Shown here: one piece after another, positions 18,436 to 27,145 of the stretch
Layout: each line of letters opens with the position of its first letter
Numbering within the stretch: the stretch's first letter is position 1
NCBI GenBank assembly: GCA_023647555.1
Contig: JALRLY010000273.1
Coordinates: 1 to 62,856, forward strand
Direction of reading: 5' to 3'
Origin: Pancytospora philotis
Lineage: Eukaryota > Microsporidia
DNA length: 62,856 nucleotides
Made by a program: the position numbers and the translations under genes
Notes under the pieces: generated by a model
Told to the model about the DNA's origin: nothing
The model's database searches: none
Seen by the model: only the letters and a program-made list of their open reading frames with translations

Positions 18436-19968
18436 ATGGCTGCGGCGGAGTTCCTGGAGTACTACAGATCGGTGCTCGGGCTCACCGGCGCGGATATGCA
18501 GAGTTTCGAGGCGAGCATCGACAGTCCGCTGCCCTCCACGTTCAGAATCACCGACACCGCGGACCGCGCGGCGGTTCTCAGCAAGCTGCAGAGCTACAGC
18601 TTCCTGACGCGCCTCGAGTATCTGGACGATGTGTACACCTTCAAGCTGCGCGACAGCGCGCCAGACTACGCTGATTTCATACAGTTCCTCGTGGCGCAGA
18701 CGAGCATCGGCAACATCCAGCGGCAGGAGGTGGTGAGCATGCTCCCGCACCTCTTCCTCGATCTGCGCCCCGACTCGGTGGTGCTGGAGACGTGCGCCTC
18801 TCCGGGCAGCAAGACCAAGCAGCTCCTCGAGGTCGTCAAGGAGGGGCTCATCGTGTCCAACGACAAGTCGGCCGGGCGCATCAACGTTCTGATCAGCGAG
18901 TCGTTCAAGAAGGCGTCCAGCAACTTCGTGGTCACGATGACGGACGCCTCGCGCTACCCGACCTGCCCGCTGAAGTTCGATCGCATCTGCTGCGACGTGC
19001 CGTGCTCGTCGGACGGGACGGTGCGCAAGAACAGGATGGTCATGGACAAGTGGACGGTCAAGCAGGCGGAGGGCCTGCATCCGTTGCAGTACCGGATTCT
19101 GGAGCGCTCCCTCGACAACCTCCGCGACGGCGGCATTCTGGTCTACTCGACCTGCTCGCTGAATCCCATCGAGAACGAGTGCGTGATCAATAAGATCCTC
19201 GAGCGCGGGGAGCACGAGCTGGTCCTGGACAGCACCAGGCTTCAGCACGCCCCGGGCGACAGCACCAAAGTGCTCGTTAGACACGGCATCGAGGAGTTCA
19301 ACTACGGCGACTACTCCTACAAGAACAGCGCGCTTCGGAAGTGCATACGCGTCTACCCGCACGACCAGAACACCGGCGGCTTTTTCATCGCCGTTCTGCG
19401 CAGAAAGCCGAGTCCGGATGCGCCTGCATCTGAAGCGAAATCGGAGGACGCCGTGCGCGCGCAGCCGGAGAGCGACAGGGTCGGCCAGAGCTTTTACAGA
19501 GTGCCGGATGCCCTGGCTACGTCGTTTGCGGACAGTTTCCCAACGTCTGCCGCAGGCCAGAGGCACCTCGTCTCCCTGACGCGCAACTTCAAGAATGTGT
19601 TCTGCCTCTCAGACCTGGCCTACAGCTTCATCGCCTCGCAGCCGAAGCTGAAGGTCCCCTACGCTGGCATCAAGGCGTTCACCGTCACGGACATCGGGGA
19701 CTGCGCGTACCGGGCCAAGAGCGCATACATGGAGGAGATGTGCGTAACCACAGACTACACCGGCACAGAAGCAGACTTCAAACTGCTGGTTGAGAACAAG
19801 ACGGTCCCCACCGATCAGCTGTCGTTCAAGGCGCGCGGGCACTTCTCCCTGGGCTTCGAGTTTGTGAAGTACAAGTTCTGCGGCTTCAGCTCTGCCAACA
19901 TGGCGTTCCTCTACATCGACGCGCACCACAGAAAGGCTCTGTCGGACATCTACCTCTCCGGCGAGTGA
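18436..19968 (+). CDS. TRM4: tRNA (cytosine-5) methyltransferase, Trm4/NSUN2 type
   Basis: 510 residues. The SAM-binding region has IQRQEVVSMLPHLFLDLRP then VLETCASPGSKTKQLLE, matching the NSUN2/Trm4 motifs 'RQEAVSMIPPL' and 'LDMCAAPGSKTTQL'. CDVPCSSDGTVRKN is motif IV with the release cysteine, and YSTCSLNPIENECVI is motif VI with the nucleophilic cysteine. The enzyme methylates C34/C40/C48-50 of tRNAs. The C-terminal third (from about 370) is the PUA-like Trm4 tail. The start is set by the AAATTT box; an open upstream extension to 18319 is discarded. Divergent from Mrd1 over about 200 bases. AATAAA overlaps the stop region. Confidence 0.88.
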   Translation: MAAAEFLEYYRSVLGLTGADMQSFEASIDSPLPSTFRITDTADRAAVLSKLQSYSFLTRLEYLDDVYTFKLRDSAPDYADFIQFLVAQTSIGNIQRQEVVSMLPHLFLDLRPDSVVLETCASPGSKTKQLLEVVKEGLIVSNDKSAGRINVLISESFKKASSNFVVTMTDASRYPTCPLKFDRICCDVPCSSDGTVRKNRMVMDKWTVKQAEGLHPLQYRILERSLDNLRDGGILVYSTCSLNPIENECVINKILERGEHELVLDSTRLQHAPGDSTKVLVRHGIEEFNYGDYSYKNSALRKCIRVYPHDQNTGGFFIAVLRRKPSPDAPASEAKSEDAVRAQPESDRVGQSFYRVPDALATSFADSFPTSAAGQRHLVSLTRNFKNVFCLSDLAYSFIASQPKLKVPYAGIKAFTVTDIGDCAYRAKSAYMEEMCVTTDYTGTEADFKLLVENKTVPTDQLSFKARGHFSLGFEFVKYKFCGFSSANMAFLYIDAHHRKALSDIYLSGE

Positions 19969-20179
19969 TGAATAAATTATTGGCGATGAATGGCTTTCGA
20001 TTGCTTGGCTGTAAGATGCCCATGCCGCAAACTGAAGTACCATTTAGCATTTCGCTAGGGCTTATGAATGTTGAAGATACATTGTCCGAATCAGTAAACG
20101 ATAGTGCATTCAATAAATTCATTATTTTTCAGTTATCCGTTGCAATAACATTTAAACAGTGAAGATTTAAAACTACAAT

Positions 20180-21454
20180 TCACTCAGGCTGTCTAAAGGC
20201 CACGTAGCTGTTCCCGTCATCCTCGTAGAATACCAGATAGAACACATCTCTATCACTTTTGAGTGATTGCATGTCGCCTAGAGTAATGGTGGAGCGCACC
20301 AGGCAGCGCTCATCCGTAGGGAGCGCCGTTCCCTGCTTCCGTAGATGCTTCTCAATAAAATCGGAGGCTGCCTCGCCGGTTAATACAGCGCCATCCAGCC
20401 CAATCAGCGGCGTGTCGGGATCGGCCAAGAGCTGCACCTGCTGTATCTTGTACGCCAGGAGCTTGAGGCAGCAGAGCGAGTCTTCGTGCGAGCTGTGTGT
20501 TTCGCCCTGTATGCGCTCGTTGAGGTACTTCACGCTGAGCTGCTTGAGCTTGATCTTGTACCCCTCGCTGCTCAGGAAGAGATACGCCGTATCGATCACA
20601 TTCTCAGTGTATATCCGCAGCGCATTCAGGTCGTTCTCGAGTCCGTGCCCTAGCACGTACGTGTTCGTGCCTATGATCTCGAGCAGCTCGCGGCGGAGCG
20701 TGCCGTACGAAATGCCGGCCGCCGTGTTGTCCTGGTTCAGCCCCGAGTACTTCTCGAGATAGTCGAGCACCTGCGCGCCGGGCCTGACGTATTTGTCGTA
20801 GAGAACGGCGCCCGTGCGGTCCAGCACGGTTGCGCGGCCGATGTGGCTGCCCTCGACGGTGGTCATCATCTCGCAGTCGATGGCAACGAGGAAGTGGCTG
20901 CTCGCTCTGCTCGGCCGCGCAAAGGAGTCGAAGGTGCTCTCGTCGAACGTTGTTTGGCTCTTGATGTACTCCGTGTAGCTGAACAGATGCTTCACGTCCT
21001 GCTTCTCCACCAGCCGCAGCGCCTCTTCCGTAATGCAGGCCAGGTTGGGCTGGTACACCTCCATGTCCTTGAGGACGTTGCTGAAGGCAAAGTCGAGTGA
21101 GAAGTTCTCATTGATATGGATGCGCCTGTTCATACCAAGAGCATCCAGCGCGCCACTGATTGTGCGCCGCGCATCGGAACTAAGCGACGATGTGCCGCGC
21201 GAGATATCCAGATGCGGGTTGCGCATGCTGCGCGCCGTGGAGCAGCCAGCGTTGCAAGTGGCTTGCTGCCGTTCCGGCTGCATCTGTTCAACCGAGCTTG
21301 ACGGCACATGCGCATCGACCTTCAGCAGCACGGCCACGCTGGGCATGCGCTTGAGCTGGATGAAGTTCGGCCGCTTGTGCCCGTTGAACATGTAGCGCAG
21401 GATGAGCTGGATGTCGTGCAGCTTGAAGTATCTCGGAGTCCTCACGCCGGCCAT
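20180..21454 (-). CDS. REX1: Rex1/REXO1-type 3'-5' RNA exonuclease
   Basis: 424 residues. The C-terminal DEDDh exonuclease spans about 185-375: FLVAIDCEMMTT (Exo I, D and E), SGLNQDNTAAGISY, VLGHGLENDLNAL (Exo II, D) and THSSHEDSLCCLKLLAYK (Exo III, H and D). The sequence around 'YDKYVRPGAQVLDYLEKYSG' is typical of Rex1/Rnh70, which trims 5S rRNA and tRNA precursors. The N-terminal 180 residues are family-specific (RPNFIQLKRMPSVAVLLKVD is like the 'KKPPWVLVK..p.v.kvvvl' region of REXO proteins). All catalytic residues are present. Divergent from the Vps74 gene over 237 bases. Confidence 0.88.
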   Translation of the reverse strand: MAGVRTPRYFKLHDIQLILRYMFNGHKRPNFIQLKRMPSVAVLLKVDAHVPSSSVEQMQPERQQATCNAGCSTARSMRNPHLDISRGTSSLSSDARRTISGALDALGMNRRIHINENFSLDFAFSNVLKDMEVYQPNLACITEEALRLVEKQDVKHLFSYTEYIKSQTTFDESTFDSFARPSRASSHFLVAIDCEMMTTVEGSHIGRATVLDRTGAVLYDKYVRPGAQVLDYLEKYSGLNQDNTAAGISYGTLRRELLEIIGTNTYVLGHGLENDLNALRIYTENVIDTAYLFLSSEGYKIKLKQLSVKYLNERIQGETHSSHEDSLCCLKLLAYKIQQVQLLADPDTPLIGLDGAVLTGEAASDFIEKHLRKQGTALPTDERCLVRSTITLGDMQSLKSDRDVFYLVFYEDDGNSYVAFRQPE

Positions 21455-21463
21455 TGCGTGCGC

Positions 21464-21470
21464 AAAATTT
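21464..21470 (-). promoter_or_regulatory. AAATTT-like start-proximal box
   Basis: AAATTTT on the minus strand ends 9 bases before the ATG at 21454. Confidence 0.6.
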
Positions 21471-21681
21471 GCAGCATTTGTAGCAGCGCAGTTGCTTGCT
21501 GCTGGTGTCTACGGAGGTGCTGATACAGTTCTAGCCTCGCTAACGTATTCTAACAGTTTATGTTGTGTGCGCTATTCTGTTGGGTGCTGCAACGCGGGCG
21601 ATCACTAGCGCAATCAGCTTCTGCCCGGAGACGCGCAGAGAGCTAGGTGGCGCGGCTCGTAAAGGTTCGGGCCCGGAGCCC

Positions 21682-21689
21682 AAAAATTT
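21682..21689 (+). promoter_or_regulatory. AAATTT-like box almost touching the start codon
   Basis: AAAAATTT, two bases (GT), then ATG at 21692: the tightest spacing in the window. Confidence 0.65.
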
Positions 21690-21691
21690 GT

Positions 21692-22369
21692 ATGGAGACT
21701 GAGGTGACAAGGAGACGCGGCGCCGGCACGGCGCGGCACGAGTACCCGCTTGTGCAGCGGATGGTGGTGCTGCTGCGCTCGTACAAAGACATGAAGGGGA
21801 TCGCCACGAACGTCGGACTCGCGCTGCGCGGCGTAATGCTGAGCGACTTCGCGCTCCAGAGGCTCGTCACGCTCTCGCCGGAGGATACGGTCCAGGTGCA
21901 GGGCAAGACGGACAGCGCCATAGAGAACGAGGTGCTCTACAAGCTCAGCCAGTGTCGGTACAGCCCCAAGCTCGCGCTCAAGGCGGTCAACGGCGAGCTG
22001 GCGCGCGACCTCGGCGTCAAGAAGCTGCGCAGCAAGGTGTATGCGGAGCTGGCGGCGCGCGGCGTTGTGCGCGTGGAGAAGACGCTGATCTACAAGAAAA
22101 TTATACTGGTCAACCTGGATGTCTGGCAGGAGGTGTATAGCACGCTCGTGGACGAGTGCCGGAACGGGGCCGTCAGCATGCAGACCCGCATCCTGCTCAT
22201 CGGCCTGAACTACATTAACAGGCTGGAGACGCTTCTGGTGCAGTGCAACAGAAGCGACGCGGCCTGCATAATAAGCTGTCTGGAGGACTCCAAGCAGCGC
22301 ATACGGGAGAACCTCGAGGCCGGCCAGCGGCGGTTGGTCTACGAGTTTCTGGCGACGCTGGTCAAATAA
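21692..22369 (+). CDS. VPS74: Vps74/GOLPH3 (GPP34) Golgi PI4P-binding protein
   Basis: 225 residues. The GPP34 domain fills the protein: LALRGVMLSDFALQRLVTLS corresponds to 'ALRGCILIELALRGKI', and LKAVNGELARDLGVKKLRSK with VYAELAARGVVRVEKTLIYK corresponds to 'LLNGETWN...L...RERLAK.LV.KGVLRTEK.NFLLFD'. The basic N-terminus (TEVTRRRGAGTARHEYPLVQ) keeps the cluster that in yeast Vps74 binds COPI. The protein retains glycosyltransferases in the Golgi by bridging PI4P and COPI. About 120 residues shorter than yeast Vps74. The start next to the AAATTT box replaces an upstream in-frame start at 21647. Confidence 0.85.
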   Translation: METEVTRRRGAGTARHEYPLVQRMVVLLRSYKDMKGIATNVGLALRGVMLSDFALQRLVTLSPEDTVQVQGKTDSAIENEVLYKLSQCRYSPKLALKAVNGELARDLGVKKLRSKVYAELAARGVVRVEKTLIYKKIILVNLDVWQEVYSTLVDECRNGAVSMQTRILLIGLNYINRLETLLVQCNRSDAACIISCLEDSKQRIRENLEAGQRRLVYEFLATLVK

Positions 22370-22618
22370 ATTGGTGTGTATTTTAGTGCTATCATTTTTC
22401 ATACCAGGCTGTGCCATAGCGGCCCTTTCAAATGTTGTGTGCTGGTTTTAGAATCGAACTGCACTGTTTCTACTGGCAGACGCCTTTCTGCGTACCAACT
22501 GTTATAACAGACTTTCAGTGATAGCAGCACACAGGCATTTTGGACTGTGCCACAGACAGCCCGCATTCATTTTGCACGCAGCAGCCAGACTGCGCCGCGG
22601 CATTCGCGACACACGCAC

Positions 22619-22626
22619 AAAAATTT
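22619..22626 (+). promoter_or_regulatory. AAATTT-like start-proximal box
   Basis: AAAAATTT ends 16 bases before the ATG at 22643. Confidence 0.6.
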
Positions 22627-22642
22627 CGGGGCGCGCTCCCTT

Positions 22643-23440
22643 ATGGACTTTGTGACCATCGACGACTTCGAGCTCGGCAGGCCGCTCGGCATCGGGCGCT
22701 TCGGGCAGGTGTGGCTCGCGCGGCACCGCGAGAGCGGCTACATCGTGTCGCTCAAGATGATCCCGATGAGCAGCATGGAGACCGGCGCGAACGTGAAGAA
22801 CCTGCGGCGGGAGGTGGAGGTCCATCTCGCGCTCGAGCACCCCAACATCCTGCAGATGTACGGCTACTTCTACGACAGCCAGCGCCTCTACCTCATCCTG
22901 GAGTACGCCGGGCAGGGCGACGTGTGGCGCTGCCTGCACAACGAGGGCCGCTTCAAGGAGCCCAAGGCCGCGAACTACATATACCAGATCACCCGCGCGC
23001 TCGCCTACATGCACTGCTTCGACATCATACACCGCGACATCAAGCCCGAGAACATCCTGATCGGCTGCGACGACCAGCTCAAGCTCGCGGACTTCGGGTG
23101 GAGCGTGTACAACAACGACAAGAAGCGCAACACGTTTTGCGGGACTGCCGAGTACCTGCCGCCGGAGGTGTGCAAGGAGGACATCTACGACTTCCACGCG
23201 GACATCTGGTGCCTCGGCATCCTCTGCTACGAGTTCTGCACGGGCGAGACGCCCTTCAACGGGAAGACCAGCCTGCGCGCCACCAAGCAGCAGATCCTGA
23301 CGAAGGAGCTCGAGTTCCCGCCGTTTCTCAGCAACGAGTGCGTCGACTTCATCCAGAAGTGCTGCCAGAAGGACCCCTCGAACAGGATCACTCTGGAGGA
23401 GGCCCAGCTCCATCCGTTCCTGAGAATGCACAATAAATAA
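22643..23440 (+). CDS. IPL1: Aurora-type serine/threonine kinase (Ipl1)
   Basis: 265 residues, essentially the bare kinase domain. Visible are the glycine loop (LGIGRFGQVWLAR), the ATP lysine (VSLKMI), HRDIKPENIL, and DFGWSVYNN, where DFGWSV is the Aurora signature. The activation loop KRNTFCGTAEYLPPE keeps the phosphorylatable threonine, and DIWCLGILCYEFCTGETPF follows. Aurora/Ipl1 is the enzymatic core of the chromosomal passenger complex, correcting kinetochore attachments. The N-terminal extension of yeast Ipl1 (367 residues) is absent. The sequence reads AEYLPPE where most Auroras have LDYLPPE. AATAAA overlaps the stop. Confidence 0.87.
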   Translation: MDFVTIDDFELGRPLGIGRFGQVWLARHRESGYIVSLKMIPMSSMETGANVKNLRREVEVHLALEHPNILQMYGYFYDSQRLYLILEYAGQGDVWRCLHNEGRFKEPKAANYIYQITRALAYMHCFDIIHRDIKPENILIGCDDQLKLADFGWSVYNNDKKRNTFCGTAEYLPPEVCKEDIYDFHADIWCLGILCYEFCTGETPFNGKTSLRATKQQILTKELEFPPFLSNECVDFIQKCCQKDPSNRITLEEAQLHPFLRMHNK

Positions 23441-23624
23441 AGACTTCGTGTAGCGCAGCCCAAGGATTCCTCTGTTCGTTATAGTGCGCTCCCGTGAAGT
23501 TGAGCGTGCGATACACTAATAAGACTTAACGGTGATGCGCTTATTTTATCTATGGGGCTCTTCTGCAACTCTACGCATGCAGTGACTTACAGCGAACACA
23601 CCACGAAACTATGCTATTAATACT

Positions 23625-25025
23625 TTACTTAGTCAGTACACTGCATCGATCAATATGATGCACTGCAGCCTCGTGTGCGACAGCAGCTCTCTGAGTTCTA
23701 TCTTTTTCGTGTTCTACGCGCATAGCCTCCCACACCGCATACGCAGCGAATCGGTACGTTCTGATGTACTCTATCAGCTTTTGGTCATTGTTCGTTTGGG
23801 CGATATCTAACACTTCGACGCTGGTCCCAATTGGCAGCTCGGCGAGGAAGATGCAGATGTACTCATATGGAGCATTCCTGGGAGCGGATAGCAGCTTGCA
23901 GTGGTCGAGCATTTTGCATACGGGCCCTGAAAGCAGCGAATAGACCAGGGAGCTGTCCGCAAATGTGATTTCAAGCCGCTCTCTTCCGTGCAGCGCATTG
24001 CTGAAGAACCCCTCCAGCGCCGACGCAAGCAGCGACAGCTCCGGCCAGTCGTAGATGTTCAAATAATGATTCATATAGTTTGTTACGAAGTAGGGGCTGA
24101 TCTTCTTGCTATCGCTAGTCGCTACGTACCGGAAGATTTCCTCTATGCCCGCGACGAAAAAGTTCGAGATGCTGAGGCAGCTGTGGAAGACAGTGCCTTT
24201 GATGCTCACGATATTTTCGAGCGTGATGCTTCTGAATATTCTGCTCCCGTACTTCTGTATGAGCTTTGCCTTGTCGAGCACTGATTTGGCAAAGTTTAGT
24301 GGGAAGGGGCTGTTGCTGTGCACCAGGTTTTCCCTTTCTATAAGATACACCAGAATCTGGCTGTATAGGGCATGCAGGGCCGGGGCGTTGGCGCCGCCCT
24401 TTCTGAGCATGTAAAGGAATAAATCGCCGGGGCTGTGCCTTTCTGGCGCGTTCGCAATATACGTGCTGAAATCCTGCATCTCAATCAGGCTGAACTCGCG
24501 CAACAAAAAGTTTCTTATCAGCTCGTATGGGCTATCGATGTTGACATCGATGCGCGTTTTGACGAGCTTAGAGGCAGTATTAAGTAGGGGCTCGAGACAG
24601 AGTCCGCGCCTTGTGGCATTCAAGCTGCAGAAAAGCTCGCCCAGCGCCTCGAGCGTTCCATGTCCGTGCCCATTTACCAGACTGGTGACGATACTCAGTG
24701 GATTAGGATGGTTCAGAATGGTCAGCTGAATGAACCGCTGTTTGAAACCAGCTGGCCGGTATTTAGTCTTAGGGTACCTCATCGGGCTTTCCAGTCGTTC
24801 TGCAGGCGGCAGCTTATCATTCAGTTCCTCGCAGTGCTCGTACAATGTTTTCTTGGTGCGCTTTAACTCGTAGAACGCAGATGTGTACATTTTGTGCAGG
24901 CTCTGGTGAATTTGCTCGCCAGGTTTATCAGGAGAAAACGCGCTATCACTTGCCTGCGCAGTGGCACAGCCTGATCTGAGCGGCGATAACATGAACATAT
25001 AGCTCCACAACTGCCTACCTCGCAT
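23625..25025 (-). CDS. secreted-family A' protein, copy 1
   Basis: 466 residues. It starts at the ATG after AAAAATTTGCCCTGCTG. The first 25 residues (RGRQLWSYMFMLSPLRSGCA then TAQA) look like a signal peptide. The remainder is helical and has no recognised domain. It is the intact partner of a tandem pair: the gene at 25429-26742 matches it over the whole length. Conserved blocks are RLESP.R, FKQRFIQLTIL-like, TLEALGE.FCS.NA.RRGLC, SDSKKISPYFV.NYM, NALHGRERLE.T.ADSSLVYS and ELPIGTSVEVLDIA. More GC-poor than the core genes. A distant relative lies at 60124. Function unknown; a host-facing role is an inference. Confidence 0.7.
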   Translation of the reverse strand: MRGRQLWSYMFMLSPLRSGCATAQASDSAFSPDKPGEQIHQSLHKMYTSAFYELKRTKKTLYEHCEELNDKLPPAERLESPMRYPKTKYRPAGFKQRFIQLTILNHPNPLSIVTSLVNGHGHGTLEALGELFCSLNATRRGLCLEPLLNTASKLVKTRIDVNIDSPYELIRNFLLREFSLIEMQDFSTYIANAPERHSPGDLFLYMLRKGGANAPALHALYSQILVYLIERENLVHSNSPFPLNFAKSVLDKAKLIQKYGSRIFRSITLENIVSIKGTVFHSCLSISNFFVAGIEEIFRYVATSDSKKISPYFVTNYMNHYLNIYDWPELSLLASALEGFFSNALHGRERLEITFADSSLVYSLLSGPVCKMLDHCKLLSAPRNAPYEYICIFLAELPIGTSVEVLDIAQTNNDQKLIEYIRTYRFAAYAVWEAMRVEHEKDRTQRAAVAHEAAVHHIDRCSVLTK

Positions 25026-25428
25026 CAGCAGGGCAAATTTTTACTACTATGGTCGAGCAAGGTAGAAACCTGTGGCAGCCCTGCATTGATGGTCTTTCAC
25101 ACAATAATGCTGTGCAGCCTGTACGATAATATGCACATTGGGCAGCTCCTGCGGCCGACGAACCACTCAAGGTTAAATGTAGGCTTCCATGCATGCCGAG
25201 GTACCTGATTTTTGCAAGTATTGCCTGTAACACCATGCAACAACGCCATCCCAAACCATGGAGTGCGGCACAACCTTGACATCGGTCTCGATACAAGCAG
25301 TATTAAAATACAGCAAAACAATACGGAAATGCCTTCACTACTTTACTTAGTCGGTACTCTGCATCGAGCAATCAAATGTACACCCGCTTCATAAGCAACA
25401 GCAGTTCCTTAAATACCGCCTTCCCATA
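25026..25428. other. spacer between the A' copies with a relic C-terminus
   Basis: Minus-strand bases about 25345-25428 still match the last 28 codons of copy 1, through its stop codon, but are interrupted by TGA at 25429-25431. A block TGCATATTATCGTACAGG at about 25117-25134 is repeated upstream of copy 2. Confidence 0.6.
25035..25042 (-). promoter_or_regulatory. AAATTT-like box of family A' copy 1
   Basis: AAAAATTT on the minus strand, then GCCCTGCTG and ATG. The same layout precedes copy 2. Confidence 0.6.
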
Positions 25429-26742
25429 TCATACGTGCATGGCCTCCCACACCACGTATGCGGCAAAGCGATAAAATTTGATATACGCCATCAGCTTTCT
25501 GTCCTTCTTCGTTAAGGCGATATCTAACACCTCGACGCTGGTCCCAATCGGCAGCTCCGCAATGAAAGTGTATATGTACATAGGAAGTGCATCCATGGAT
25601 GCGGACAAGAGACTGCGGTTGTCGAGCATTCTGCAGATCGGCCCGGACATCAGCGAATAAACCAGAGAGCTGTCTGCATGCGTGACTTCGAGCCGCTCTC
25701 TGCCGTGTAGCGCATTGCTGTAGTACCCTTTAAGCGCAGCCGCAAGCAGCGGCAGCTCATGCCAGCTATAGATACCCAAATAATGGTCCATATAGTTGGC
25801 CACAAAGTACGGACTGATCTTTTTGCTATCGCTGCTCGCGATGTACCGGAAGATCTCGTCTGCACTCGCTATGAAGAAAGTCGTGATGCTGAGATAACCA
25901 TGCAGGACGGGGCCTCTGATGCTTACGATGTTTTCGAGCGTGATTCTTCTGAATATTCGGCTCCCAAATCTCTCCATGAGTTTTGGCTTTTCGAGCAGTG
26001 ATCTAACAAAGCCTAGCGAGACGAGGTCGCCGCTTTCTATTAGTATTTCCTCCTCTATAAGATATTCCAGTATCTGGTCGTACAAGCCATGCAGGACCGG
26101 GGCGCGAGCGCTGCTTTTTCTGAGCATGTAGAGAAAAAAATCGTCGGGGTTGTGCCTTTGCGGCAGGTTCGCAATAAACGCGCTGAAATCCCGCGTCACG
26201 ACTAAGCCGATTTCACGCAATAGATAGCTGCGTATCAGCTCATACGGGCCATCGACGTTAATATTTATGCGCATCCTAACGAGCTCAGAAGCGCTGTCCA
26301 GCGTAGAATCAGCGCAGAGCCCGCGCCTGGCAGCATTTGCGCTGCAGAAAAACTCGCCCAGCGCCTCGAGTGTTCCATAGCCGCGCTCATTTACCAGCCT
26401 GGTAATGAAACCCAGCGGATCAGAATGGCTCAGTATGGTCAATTGGATGAACCGCTGTTTGGAACCGAGTTGCTGGCCTTTAACTTTCGCAAACCGTTTC
26501 GGGCTTTCCAGTCGCTCTATAGGCGGCCGCAGCGCATTTATTTCCACGCAATGTTCGTACAACGCATCTTTGGGATGCGAAAGCTCCCTGAACTTGCGCA
26601 TGTAAATTTTCGGCAGGCTCTGGTAGCCTTGCCCATCAGATTTAACAGAAACGGACGAGCTATCGTTTGTCTGCATTGTAGCACAGCCCGATCTGACCTG
26701 CGATAATGCAAACAGGTAGCACCACAACTGCCTGCCCCGCAT
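25429..26742 (-). CDS. secreted-family A' protein, copy 2 (C-terminally truncated)
   Basis: 437 residues, tandem paralogue of the gene at 23625-25025, by eye a little over half identical. It has the same putative signal peptide (MRGRQLWCYLFALSQVRSGC). It ends at TGA just after VWEAMHV, where copy 1 continues for 29 more residues (from VWEAMRVEHEKD). The missing coding sequence is still recognisable downstream in another frame, so the truncation is a recent loss. Whether the product works is unknown. The conserved blocks listed for copy 1 are all present. Confidence 0.68.
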   Translation of the reverse strand: MRGRQLWCYLFALSQVRSGCATMQTNDSSSVSVKSDGQGYQSLPKIYMRKFRELSHPKDALYEHCVEINALRPPIERLESPKRFAKVKGQQLGSKQRFIQLTILSHSDPLGFITRLVNERGYGTLEALGEFFCSANAARRGLCADSTLDSASELVRMRININVDGPYELIRSYLLREIGLVVTRDFSAFIANLPQRHNPDDFFLYMLRKSSARAPVLHGLYDQILEYLIEEEILIESGDLVSLGFVRSLLEKPKLMERFGSRIFRRITLENIVSIRGPVLHGYLSITTFFIASADEIFRYIASSDSKKISPYFVANYMDHYLGIYSWHELPLLAAALKGYYSNALHGRERLEVTHADSSLVYSLMSGPICRMLDNRSLLSASMDALPMYIYTFIAELPIGTSVEVLDIALTKKDRKLMAYIKFYRFAAYVVWEAMHV

Positions 26743-26751
26743 CAGCAGGGT

Positions 26752-26759
26752 AATTTTTT
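26752..26759 (-). promoter_or_regulatory. degenerate AAATTT-like box of A' copy 2
   Basis: AAAAAATT on the minus strand, then ACCCTGCTG and ATG; one base away from the copy 1 version. Confidence 0.55.
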
Positions 26760-27117
26760 ACTACTCAATCTGGTGACGTTTGGAGCTATTTGTCACCTCA
26801 TATTGATCGATGATCTGTCAAATAAGATAAAGGGGTAACCTGTACGATAATATGCAGTTATGATTTAAAAATACTGCACCAACAGATAGAATACACTATC
26901 TGAGTTTGCAAACGTAAAGCCTCTACAAGCACCTTTCAACACGGCTGCGCCCATGCAGCAGGATCGCTTTTTAGTGCGAAGCTTGGCTTAGCAAAGAGTG
27001 CATTGATCCGGTATTCAATAAGCTATGAAAATCGCATATCTGCACCGTGGCGCACTGTGGTTTCGCATTGCCGGTGCTATCCAAGGCTTCTAACCGGCAG
27101 CTTCTGCGGCTCCGAGC

Positions 27118-27124
27118 AAAATTT
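27118..27124 (+). promoter_or_regulatory. AAATTT-like start-proximal box (doubled)
   Basis: AAAATTT, then a second AAAAATT, lie 10-25 bases before the ATG at 27146. Confidence 0.6.
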
Positions 27125-27145
27125 GCAACCGAAAAATTGACGCTC

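Larger units (their letters stand above)
26743..27145. other. intergenic region upstream of A' copy 2 and Spb4
   Basis: Divergent promoter region. It holds the minus-strand block TGCATATTATCGTACAGG (about 26842-26859) shared with copy 1, then CCCCTTTATC nearer the gene, an element that recurs upstream of the family A gene at 36905. Confidence 0.5.
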
